The position numbers were made by a program, and so were the translations under genes. The notes beneath the pieces are model-generated. The model did no database searches and was not told the DNA's origin. It saw only the letters and a list, made by a program, of their open reading frames with translations. Shown here in pieces: positions 1 to 7,257 of a stretch of 16,720 nt of DNA. Position 1 is the stretch's first letter, and each line of letters begins with the position of its first letter. This stretch comes from CAZJAD01 sp964543855 (GTDB lineage: Bacteria > Electryoneota > RPQS01 > DYHQ01): the NCBI GenBank assembly GCA_964543855.1, contig CAZJAD010000046.1:1-16720 (forward strand). Reading direction: 5' to 3'.

Positions 1-47
1 AGCGTGATTGTGCAAGTGAGAATAATGATCCAAATGAAAGCCGCCAT
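1..47 (-). CDS. N-terminus of an unknown secreted or membrane protein (cut by window edge)
   Basis: Reading leftward, an ATG at 47 is preceded by an ideal ribosome binding site, AGGAGG, 8 nt upstream. The visible residues are MAAFIWIIILTCTIT and then a probable Leu before the edge. This is a short start followed by a hydrophobic run, as in a signal peptide or first membrane segment; the Cys at residue 12 could also belong to a lipobox, but too little is visible. It starts 43 nt after the stop of the barrel-like gene to its right and probably belongs to the same leftward envelope cluster. No function can be assigned. The start call rests mainly on the strong Shine-Dalgarno sequence and the open hydrophobic frame. 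Confidence 0.5.
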   Translation of the reverse strand, partial: MAAFIWIIILTCTIT

Positions 48-89
48 GTTTTTACCCTCCTGTTCTGAACTGCTGATGGCTAGATATCA

Positions 90-791
90 TCAGTCGGACT
101 CATCATAGAATTCCGACACATCCGTATGACATCCCACTGCCAGATAGATCTGGAAGTACTCCGGATGCACTGTCGTAAGACCCTGATTCAACTGCACCGG
201 CACGCAATAGGTCTTCAGGTAGCGAATTCCAACATCCACGAATAGTCCGCGACTTATGCGGAGGTCAAGACCGAGCGTAAGGTCGTGCCCAAAAACCCAG
301 TGGTTGTCGCGCTTGAAATTCTGTGTGATGAAATCATCTTCTTCATCATCATAACGCTCCACATCAACCGTAAAGCCATAGTTGACAATCGCGAAATTCA
401 TCCCGATGTGCGGCCGAAAGAAACCGCGACCATGTCCTCCCAATTCACCTCCGATAAAAAGCCGCGTGTATCGCTGTGTAATGTCTTCCTCCACATAGCT
501 GCGACTGCCTGAATCGTAACTCTCCCGGCTGTCCATTCCCATAATGATGTTTTCTAAACCCATCACCAGGCCGAACATGTGGACCGGACGAGGCAGTGGC
601 AACACGAAATGCAGGCCATAGCCCCAATCACGGTCGCTGTAGTTCTCCGCGTCCGGGCCATTCGGTTCCATGTAGATTCCATGAAACCCACATTTCTGAG
701 CCTGGGCGATGTTGGCCATCGCGAGCGTCATTGCCAGTAGACCGACAACACCGATCGGCAAATGATAACCGAAAAAGCTTCCCCTCGGCAT
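90..791 (-). CDS. Putative outer-membrane beta-barrel protein, hypothetical
   Basis: The chosen ATG at 791 gives 233 residues. The frame stays open to a TTG at 839, but that start has no visible ribosome binding site. From 791 the protein opens with a signal peptide of about 31 residues: a basic start, the hydrophobic stretch IGVVGLLAMTLAMANIAQA, and likely cleavage after AQA. The rest is rich in alternating aromatic/hydrophobic and polar residues, with Gly and Asp/Glu-rich turns (DDEEDD near the middle), a pattern typical of small outer-membrane barrels. There is no enzymatic motif and I do not recognise the family. It lies about 60 nt downstream of the lipoprotein gene that ends at 853, so the two are probably co-transcribed. 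The barrel assignment is inferred from sequence pattern only. Confidence 0.7.
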   Translation of the reverse strand: MPRGSFFGYHLPIGVVGLLAMTLAMANIAQAQKCGFHGIYMEPNGPDAENYSDRDWGYGLHFVLPLPRPVHMFGLVMGLENIIMGMDSRESYDSGSRSYVEEDITQRYTRLFIGGELGGHGRGFFRPHIGMNFAIVNYGFTVDVERYDDEEDDFITQNFKRDNHWVFGHDLTLGLDLRISRGLFVDVGIRYLKTYCVPVQLNQGLTTVHPEYFQIYLAVGCHTDVSEFYDESD

Positions 792-852
792 GATGTGACC
801 CACGATTTTTTTCCACAGCGACGGATGGGAGAATGCCAAACCGCTACATATA

Positions 853-2451
853 TCAGTCTAATTTGAAATGCGGTCTCCCCGATCCCACGAGTGTATGTTG
901 TGCTTTCACCTCTCGCCACTTGGGCAGAAAGAAACGATTTCCATACAGCGGCTCTCTCAACACACGTTCGATTGTCTCCCGGCTGATTTCATATTCATTG
1001 GGTTGAGCCCATCTGTAATAATAGCCGCGGGATTTCATCACGATAGAACGCTCCATCTCAGGATTTCGAGCAACCGCCTCATAGACTACCCGGGCATACT
1101 CACCGGGCATTGAAGCATAGTAGAGTGAGTCGGAACTGGCAAGCAGATGAGAGACATCTAATCCTGACTCGGTGATTGCGCTGCGAATCGCCATAGGAGT
1201 GACTGTAATCTCTTCATCTTCCGAAAAATCCATAGCGATCCCGTCGATGTACCACAGATCTCTGGCGGTTTCTATTTTCACCCTGATTTTGTCGGCACCC
1301 TCCTTGCTGACATCCAATACGATCATCTTTTCTGCAGAAACGTGGGGACCCACGTTTGGAAACCAACCCTGTTTAACCCAGTCCCCATTACTCCAAACAG
1401 ATACGTCCAATCCTCCTTCTCGGACGATCCACCCGACATACTTCTCCCGTTCCTCGGCGTTTGTATTGAGTTGGTGAAACCACTTGAGTCTCTCTGTCTC
1501 GCCTTGAGAGAACATGGCCGCCAAAGCATAATTGCACAGACTACTGTTCTTGCCATTTATGATGAGCTTCGCTTGAGTCGCTCCTTCCGGTTTAGGAAAT
1601 TCGCATACGAGCCCATCGCGCAGATTTTCTTCAATGGAAAGATCGACCGCCTGGAGTTCACTTTCCCACCTTCTTTCGTCGACAGCTTCTACATAGCCGG
1701 TGATATCTCTGCCGTCCAAACTCCAAGCAGATGACGGAGCCACAGGATGACGCACGGTTCGGATCTGACCGGTAACATCGGGGATGACCTGAGCACCCGG
1801 AGAATGATCCACAGCAAGAAGCCCTAATTCGTTGACGAAATGAGACTCGGGCTGCTGATTAGTAACCACAAGGTGATAAGCGCCGTCAATTTCTCGCAGA
1901 TGTTGCAGCCGTTCGATATTGGTGAATTCCAGGCTTTGGCATACAGCCCCAGCAAACGTTTCTGATTCAAGATGATAGTCCTCACCGTCAAAAGTGAAAA
2001 CCAACGGGCATGTTCCTTCCCATCCCCCTCCCCCGCCCGTGTATGGTCGAACGCGGTGTACATCAGCATCTGCTCCAGCATCCGGCGCGGCTTTTGAAGC
2101 AATCGCAACTCCAGCAAGGACCCCTACCACTCCCGTTATTAACAGACTCTTCATCATGTCGACACGGGCGGTCTGGACTAACTCGATCTCGGAAATGGGA
2201 ATCGACCAGAAAGATGAATCCGTCGCGCCGTCGACCGAATAACGTACGCCCCTCCCGGCGACAGTCTCGATCGTGACAAGTCCATAATCCAGGCTGTAGA
2301 TTGTACCGTCCTGGGTCAAAACGGCCATCGGTCCATCGTCAGATTCTTTCAACTCTGTGGGCCGCACCATGTATTTCGATGAGAAGCAGCCTGTGAGCAA
2401 CACCATTCCTGCGGTGAGCATAATGCAGAGATGGCTGCAGTGCTTTTTCAT
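853..2451 (-). CDS. Large lipoprotein with CPxxFTFDGExY-type repeat domain, hypothetical
   Basis: The ATG at 2451 (532 residues) is chosen over the upstream in-frame TTG at 2469 because AAGGAGG lies 8 nt before it. The signal peptide ends in the lipobox LLTGC, giving lipidation at Cys22 and anchoring in the envelope. Residues 40-95 are beta-rich and end in IPISEIELV. A hydrophobic helix follows (about 101-120, LLITGVVGVLAGVAIA), then a Gly-rich linker (about 139-143). Near residue 148 comes CPLVFTFDGEDYHLESE, followed by repeated beta-strand text with the phrase LQHLREIDGAYHLVVTNQQ. I associate this with uncharacterised lipoproteins seen in Bacteroidetes/FCB-type bacteria, from memory of similar motifs. 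The C-terminal half looks like a mixed beta domain with no catalytic motif. An envelope or surface role is inferred; the substrate or partner is unknown. Confidence 0.75.
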   Translation of the reverse strand: MKKHCSHLCIMLTAGMVLLTGCFSSKYMVRPTELKESDDGPMAVLTQDGTIYSLDYGLVTIETVAGRGVRYSVDGATDSSFWSIPISEIELVQTARVDMMKSLLITGVVGVLAGVAIASKAAPDAGADADVHRVRPYTGGGGGWEGTCPLVFTFDGEDYHLESETFAGAVCQSLEFTNIERLQHLREIDGAYHLVVTNQQPESHFVNELGLLAVDHSPGAQVIPDVTGQIRTVRHPVAPSSAWSLDGRDITGYVEAVDERRWESELQAVDLSIEENLRDGLVCEFPKPEGATQAKLIINGKNSSLCNYALAAMFSQGETERLKWFHQLNTNAEEREKYVGWIVREGGLDVSVWSNGDWVKQGWFPNVGPHVSAEKMIVLDVSKEGADKIRVKIETARDLWYIDGIAMDFSEDEEITVTPMAIRSAITESGLDVSHLLASSDSLYYASMPGEYARVVYEAVARNPEMERSIVMKSRGYYYRWAQPNEYEISRETIERVLREPLYGNRFFLPKWREVKAQHTLVGSGRPHFKLD

Positions 2452-2536
2452 TTGCTTTTCCTCCTTCAAGTGTGTCAGACAAATCGGTTACAAACCATTA
2501 TCTCTCTTGTGAAACTGTTGTTGACAGCGCGACATC

Positions 2537-3388
2537 TCATATCTGGAAAGTGAATGTCAAACCTCCGCTCACCAGCACGTTGGTCATGGATATCCTCATC
2601 TCTGTTGCCTCCTCCGTCACCGTGTGTGGGAGCCGCAAGGATTTCGATACCGTGGGCGCTGAAATGTACTGCAAAGCCAGGAAGAACCCGGTCGTGTGCC
2701 CGGAGGCTTGACCCCAGAAATCGAGTACCGTACTGAATAGCCACCCCGTCTGGTTTCCGGTGTCAATCGAAATCTTCTGCAGGGTTGAGCTGGTGTATCC
2801 CGGTGGAGGTTCGAGCGAGTAGTTGTACTCACGTTCTGCTTGAAGCCGTTGTGAAACACCGCCGATTCCAATGGAAACCGAAACCTCGCGTGTCTGAATA
2901 ACCGAGTACAGACCGCTCAGACTGATGGAACTCAGGGTGGCCTCGCCACCCGGTGCGTATTCACAGCAGAGACTCCACCGCTGCGCGACATACAAACGCA
3001 GCCCGATCGAACAGGATTCGCGACTGCCGGCATATTCGTGACTTCCCTGGAAGCCATACGCAGCTTCAAATCGCCGGAACGAGCTGTTCAATTCCAAATC
3101 ATCCTGGAACCTGAGCAAATAACCTCCATAGATGCTGATCCGGGGATAACTGTCCAAAACCCTGCGAGCTTCTTTAATGTTTTTCCTCTCGTCGGGCGGA
3201 GGAAATTTGGGTTTCTTTGCGCCGGCTTCGTATCGACCCACAAGAAATCGGTCGCGAGCTGATTCAGCAGGCGCACCGGTTTCATATCCTTTCTCCACTT
3301 GAGACCAGGGAAACGCTGATGCTGAGCCACCCACAAGCAAGCTCATTCCCATAATCAATGTCCGACAGATCATTGTTCTCGCATCCAT
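2537..3388 (-). CDS. Putative outer-membrane beta-barrel protein, hypothetical
   Basis: This gene encodes 283 residues from an ATG at 3388, with GAGG 6 nt upstream. The start carries a signal peptide (MDARTMICRTLIMGMSLLVGG, cleavage probably after SASA, before FPWSQ). After a charged linker of about 50 residues rich in Lys, Arg and Pro, the protein shows repeated amphipathic strands (RISIYGGYLLRF, SCSIGLRLYV, SVSIGIGGV, TGFFLALQYI) and ends in LVSGGLTFTFQI. A hydrophobic and aromatic last strand is what BAM-inserted barrels usually show. No family is recognised. It is 85 nt upstream of the large lipoprotein gene in the same direction. The GATAAT near the middle of that 85-nt gap is too weak to call as a promoter. 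Confidence 0.72.
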   Translation of the reverse strand: MDARTMICRTLIMGMSLLVGGSASAFPWSQVEKGYETGAPAESARDRFLVGRYEAGAKKPKFPPPDERKNIKEARRVLDSYPRISIYGGYLLRFQDDLELNSSFRRFEAAYGFQGSHEYAGSRESCSIGLRLYVAQRWSLCCEYAPGGEATLSSISLSGLYSVIQTREVSVSIGIGGVSQRLQAEREYNYSLEPPPGYTSSTLQKISIDTGNQTGWLFSTVLDFWGQASGHTTGFFLALQYISAPTVSKSLRLPHTVTEEATEMRISMTNVLVSGGLTFTFQI

Positions 3389-3530
3389 GATCGCCTCATT
3401 CCTTTATGGTTTTTGAAACCGTTTACACAAGCTGCATGTGAACAGGTAAATGGAGGAGCCCGGTTTAGTCTGAACCGATGATGGCATGAATATTCGCGGT
3501 GGTCTGCCCCTCCTTCTCTACCCGGATCGA

Positions 3531-4277
3531 TTAATACCAACTTCCACCACCGCCGCCTAAACCTCCTCCGCCATATTCAAGATCCCAGGCTGAAGCCGCA
3601 GAGATTACTGTGGCGACCAGAACGGCGTCAAGAGCGAGGCCGATACAACCGCCGATCAGCCAGTAATGAGGTTTCACATGGACACGAACCTGGGAAATCA
3701 GATCACCCGGAATATCGACATTCTCTGAACCGTGCCGGAGTTGAAGAGCCATGATTGAAGGCACCCCGTCGCATGCCATCAAGCTGCTCAGGCTCGGAGT
3801 ATCAAAAGCAACGCCACGACTGTCTGTGACCTCCGCGATATCGCTCGAAGCTACTTGCGTGAGTGAATCCCTCTCTGTAGACTTCAGCCACAGATGCTGC
3901 AAGCCAAAACCGGCCAGTGGAGCCTCCACGGTCTTGCCGGTCTTCAGCGCCACCGCCAGCGTATCTCCAATTCTGGGGGATGTGCCCTCCAAGAGACCGG
4001 CGCGGGCCTGCTCATAGAGAGGGACATATTCGGAAGCCGGGCGTTGTCTAAGCCCCTGGTACACGCCCGTCATCTCACGGCCGTTGATACCTGTCAGCGT
4101 AACGCGGCGACCCGGTGTCAATGAAGCGGCTCGCGCCGCAGAGCCCGTCGCCTTTCTTCTCGCCGCTCGATCCGCGCTGTAACCTACAGCCATGCCGACG
4201 ACCGTACATCCGGATAGAGCGAACAAGGCAAGCAGTATCGACAAGATCACAGTGGAACGCACCAGTTTGGAGTTCAT
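3531..4277 (-). CDS. Small lipoprotein with C-terminal membrane segment and Gly-rich tail, hypothetical
   Basis: The ATG at 4277 gives 248 residues and has GGGAG 7 nt upstream. The frame also runs up into the assembly gap, but that extension has no signal sequence at its front, so 4277 is preferred. The N-terminus carries a lipobox, LFALSGC, with Cys24 as the lipidation site. A beta-rich middle (GRRVTLTGINGREMTGVY near residue 57) leads to IPGDLISQVRVHV, then a hydrophobic helix (about 206-226), then a tail of Gly repeats ending in SWY. The order 'IP..I..V' strand, hydrophobic helix, Gly-rich linker also occurs in the first 145 residues of the lipoprotein at 853-2451. It lies 34-44 nt after the gap-broken secreted gene and is probably in one transcript with it. 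Function unknown. Confidence 0.72.
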   Translation of the reverse strand: MNSKLVRSTVILSILLALFALSGCTVVGMAVGYSADRAARRKATGSAARAASLTPGRRVTLTGINGREMTGVYQGLRQRPASEYVPLYEQARAGLLEGTSPRIGDTLAVALKTGKTVEAPLAGFGLQHLWLKSTERDSLTQVASSDIAEVTDSRGVAFDTPSLSSLMACDGVPSIMALQLRHGSENVDIPGDLISQVRVHVKPHYWLIGGCIGLALDAVLVATVISAASAWDLEYGGGGLGGGGGSWY

Positions 4278-4321
4278 GTCAATTCTCCCATATTTCCAAA
4301 GTACTTGCTCTTCAATTGACT

Positions 4322-4528
4322 TCACAGGCAACGGCCAATCCCGCTNNNNNNNNNNNNNNNNNNNNNNNNNNNNNNNNNNNNNNNNNNNNNNNNNNNNNNN
4401 NNNNNNNNNNNNNNNNNNNNNNNNNNNNNNNNNNNNNNNNNNNNNGCGGCCCAAAGAGTGCCGGGATCAGAAATGATGAGCAGAGCGGCCATCGCGACGG
4501 ACGCCATACATTTGAACAAGCATTTCAT
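4322..4528 (-). CDS. Small secreted protein, interrupted by an assembly gap
   Basis: The ATG at 4528 follows the strong ribosome binding site AAGGAGG. The first 27 residues form a signal peptide: MKCLFKC, then ASVAMAALLII, ending in GTLWA. The 100-N gap begins straight after it. Beyond the gap two short frames end soon: one ends SGIGRCL with its stop at 4322-4324, the other ends AGLAVACEVN with its stop at 4312-4314. The true length of the gap is unknown, so the frame and the 3' end are not settled; the stop at 4322 is given only because it is in frame across the nominal 100 N. The gene is first in line behind the sigma-54-like element at 4590-4604, which suggests regulated expression together with the lipoprotein gene at 3531-4277. 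Confidence 0.55.
   Translation of the reverse strand: MKCLFKCMASVAMAALLIISDPGTLWAXXXXXXXXXXXXXXXXXXXXXXXXXXXXXXXXXXSGIGRCL
4346..4445. other. Assembly gap of 100 N
   Basis: There are exactly 100 unknown bases, the usual placeholder for a scaffold gap of unknown real length. It removes the mature part of the small secreted protein that starts at 4528. Confidence 0.97.
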
Positions 4529-4589
4529 AACGCACCTCCTTGGGTTGACCTCTTGACCATTTGCAGACCAAGTTCTGACTCAGGATAAA

Positions 4590-4604
4590 ACAATCCCCGT
4601 GCCT
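4590..4604 (-). promoter_or_regulatory. Candidate sigma-54 (-24/-12) promoter
   Basis: Read leftward, the site is AGGCACGGGGATTGT. The sigma-54 consensus is TGGCACG-N4-TTGC. The GGCACG core and TTG are present with exact spacing; the first T and the last C are replaced. Counting -24 at 4602 puts +1 near 4578, 50 nt before the ATG at 4528. The dyads at 4658-4698 then centre near -90 and -110, where enhancer-binding proteins normally bind. The -12 C is normally near-invariant, so its loss weakens the call. A competing sigma-70 reading (TTGCGC, 17 nt, TTTTAT) in the same place is poorer. Confidence 0.45.
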
Positions 4605-4657
4605 GCCGCGCAAGCCCAGTGGATTCAATACCTAACGACCCATTCGGAACCAAAAAA

Positions 4658-4698
4658 GTGTATGACCGAACCATACACCTGTATGTTCAGCCATACAC
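4658..4698. promoter_or_regulatory. Tandem dyad, likely regulator binding sites (UAS)
   Basis: Two inverted repeats stand side by side. The first is GTGTATG-N7-CATACAC (4658-4678), with perfect 7-nt arms. The second is TGTATG-N6-CATACA (4680-4697), with perfect 6-nt arms. Their centres are about 20.5 nt apart, two helical turns, so two dimers would bind one face of the DNA. The position 80-120 nt upstream of the predicted sigma-54 start suits an NtrC-family enhancer-binding protein, and one is encoded at 7254-8461. That this protein binds here is inference; a TetR-type or other repressor is an alternative. Confidence 0.55.
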
Positions 4699-4791
4699 TC
4701 TTGAAATCCGAACGAACTCAGCCGATTGACAGCCGAAACTGTCGAATCCGAATCGCGAAATCAGAATGGAGAACTGGAGGAGAGTGGGAGG

Positions 4792-7257
4792 TTAAACCGT
4801 GGGGGAAGAGTGGGTAGAAACCGGAATACTGAATTCCACGCGTGTACCGTGGCCTTCTTTGGAAGATATGTCCAATTTGCCGTCATGGGTCTCGATAATG
4901 GAACGGACAATTCCCAACCCGAGACCCGTGCCCTTGTCTTTGGTTTTGGTGGTGAAATACGGCTGGAAGATTTTCTTGAGATATTCTTGCGGGATGCCGA
5001 CACCGGTATCCTCAACATAACCGATCACAGAGTCGCCACCTGCGCTGACACTTGTTCCGACGGTCAGAACGCCCCGACCCATCGTTTCCATTGCGTCCGC
5101 CGCGTTGAGGATAAGATTGATGAACACCTGATTGATCTGTCCCGAGTCCGCTTCAACATGGGGAAGGTCCGGATCGTAATTCCGCCTGAGCTGGAACGGT
5201 GCTGTCGGATTGTCGCTCTGGAATCGCTTGATTCGACCGGCCGTCTCCGAGAGGATTTGAATGGCGCTCTCGGCGATGTCATTCAGATTCACGCGAGTCT
5301 TCTTGGGATGCATCGGTTCGGACAAACGATTCAGGTTGTCCGCGATCCGCTGAATCTTGTCCGTCATCTCGACAACGATATCGGCTGCACGAGCGAGCTT
5401 CTCATCAGACAGATGCGCTGATTCCTCCGACATGCTGCGCTGCATGAGCTGCGCCTGGCCCTTCAGTGGATACAAAGCGTTGTTGATCTCATGGGCAATC
5501 CCGCCGGCGAGATCCGCCGCAGCAATCCGGCACTCCCGCGCTACCAACTCGTGATGAAGTTCCAGATTGGCAATCGCCATGCCGGAAAAAGACGACAGGG
5601 CATTCAAGAGCTGAAAATCTCGCACGCTGTAGGGTGATTGGGACTCTTTCCTGCCCAACAGAAGACAGCCCATGATACGCTCCGCATGCACAAGCGGCAA
5701 AACAGCCGCAATACCCCAGATGGCCAACGGGTGGTTACGCGGCACGGACACGGCTCGTGTCTCATCCCCCGATTCCACAAGAAGATCCTCAAGGCTGGTC
5801 AATGTGTCTGTGAATTCCGTCGCTACCGGTGCATGTCGTTGGGGCAGCATGGCCCATCGGTCATCCTCGCTACGAATGAGCAAAACCGCTTTTTCAATGC
5901 GCAGAAGATCCGGCAACCGCTCCGTCAAGATCGAAATAATGTCCTGCTCCAGCATGGAACCGGAGAGCCGGTTCGAAAGATTTCGAACGGCATCGCGGAA
6001 GCTGTACCAATCTCCGTAATAGACCCGATCCACGACGCTCCGAATCCCTTTTGCAAGAGAGAGCCCGGCCAGGTAGGCAATGAACACACCAACGACGACA
6101 AGGGCGGCCAGCGCTCCGACGCTGTGAGGCGTGCGTTCACCAGCGCCATAAGTGAACAGCACGATCATTGCATATAGGACAATTCCGGCGGTGGCAACAT
6201 AGACAATCGTTCTCGACAGCGTCCGCTCGACCTTCAGCAACCGGAACGATGCCACAGCCATACCCCAGCCAATTGGGGCGATGGGGAGAAAGAACAGGCT
6301 TTGGTCGAATGAAATCAATGACGGCCCACCCACAAGTCTTGGAAGTATGTACAACAGGATGAACGGAGCCACGCCAACGAGAGCGCATAGCAGAAGCCAC
6401 CGATTACAGTTCCGTTCCTCGGGACGGTTGGAGCGAAGCCACGCATCCGCCAACAGCAAGAAGCCTGTCAAGAAATAGATGAGTAGGAGCACTCCCAAAC
6501 CAGTGTGCAAACCCATCTCATAGAGCGAAATGGAAATCGGGTCTCGTGTCACGGAGACTGAAAGGAATAGAGCGCCGAGAGCAACGATCAGTAGAGAGGG
6601 TGGAAGGTACAGAAGGAGGGTAAACCGCTTGAGGCGCGGATACAGCCTGCTTGAAAATCTCACGACAAAATCAACAAACGCCGCTGGGATCAATACATAA
6701 CATACCATCCACCCCAGCGAGTACACATGATGGACCAGCGTCGGCTTGAACACATTGCATTCCGATTCGAGAAGGATGGCAATTCCGGTGAGGACATTCA
6801 AGCGCAGGAATGCTGCAACCGTTGGATCTCCTATCCCGAACCACCAGACGGACAACCCCAAGATAAGAAAGGCCAGCCCCACAAAAGCAGTCAGGATTAC
6901 ATGGCTAACGGAGGCCGGGTAATCCGCAACCAAACCAGCAACAAAGACCGAGTCGCCCCGCTGACAAAGATACTCCACCGTCTCATTCAGTCGAATGCGA
7001 TCCAGTTTCCATCCCGCCTCGGCCAACGAATGCACCTCGCGGCGGTCAATACGAAGGATAATGTCACCTTGCCGTATGGCCAATTGCTTCGAAGTGCCAT
7101 CGGTTCGAACTCGATCAACGATGACCCTGCCGTCGCGTTCGGCCAGATCAATGGGCACCGTCCGAATCAGGATGGCATTGGCAATGCCAATCACTCCTGC
7201 AACGAAGCACAGCCCGACCAGCGCGACTTGCTTCAAACGGTGTCGTCGGCTTATCAT
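4792..7257 (-). CDS. Membrane sensor histidine kinase: TM, PDZ-like, multi-TM, GAF, HisKA, HATPase
   Basis: The protein has 821 residues. One membrane segment (about 11-31) is followed by an extracytoplasmic PDZ-like domain (about 35-112, including LAIRQGDIILRIDRREV). About nine further membrane segments follow (about 118-402). The linker VVDRVYYGDWYSFRDAVR (408-425) resembles the DR-x-F/Y...YDYR linker after the membrane block of ComP-type and PrsK-type kinases. A GAF-like domain spans roughly 435-580. The kinase core is complete: H-box AGGIAHEIN with His589, N-box INLILNAADAM (Asn718), DTGVGIP (750-756), IFQPYFTTK and GTGLGLG (776-782). It should autophosphorylate and pass phosphate to the regulator encoded just upstream, whose stop overlaps this start (ATGA, 7254-7257). 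The ligand is unknown; the PDZ/multi-TM half suggests an extracytoplasmic or membrane-borne signal. Confidence 0.93.
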   Translation of the reverse strand: MISRRHRLKQVALVGLCFVAGVIGIANAILIRTVPIDLAERDGRVIVDRVRTDGTSKQLAIRQGDIILRIDRREVHSLAEAGWKLDRIRLNETVEYLCQRGDSVFVAGLVADYPASVSHVILTAFVGLAFLILGLSVWWFGIGDPTVAAFLRLNVLTGIAILLESECNVFKPTLVHHVYSLGWMVCYVLIPAAFVDFVVRFSSRLYPRLKRFTLLLYLPPSLLIVALGALFLSVSVTRDPISISLYEMGLHTGLGVLLLIYFLTGFLLLADAWLRSNRPEERNCNRWLLLCALVGVAPFILLYILPRLVGGPSLISFDQSLFFLPIAPIGWGMAVASFRLLKVERTLSRTIVYVATAGIVLYAMIVLFTYGAGERTPHSVGALAALVVVGVFIAYLAGLSLAKGIRSVVDRVYYGDWYSFRDAVRNLSNRLSGSMLEQDIISILTERLPDLLRIEKAVLLIRSEDDRWAMLPQRHAPVATEFTDTLTSLEDLLVESGDETRAVSVPRNHPLAIWGIAAVLPLVHAERIMGCLLLGRKESQSPYSVRDFQLLNALSSFSGMAIANLELHHELVARECRIAAADLAGGIAHEINNALYPLKGQAQLMQRSMSEESAHLSDEKLARAADIVVEMTDKIQRIADNLNRLSEPMHPKKTRVNLNDIAESAIQILSETAGRIKRFQSDNPTAPFQLRRNYDPDLPHVEADSGQINQVFINLILNAADAMETMGRGVLTVGTSVSAGGDSVIGYVEDTGVGIPQEYLKKIFQPYFTTKTKDKGTGLGLGIVRSIIETHDGKLDISSKEGHGTRVEFSIPVSTHSSPTV

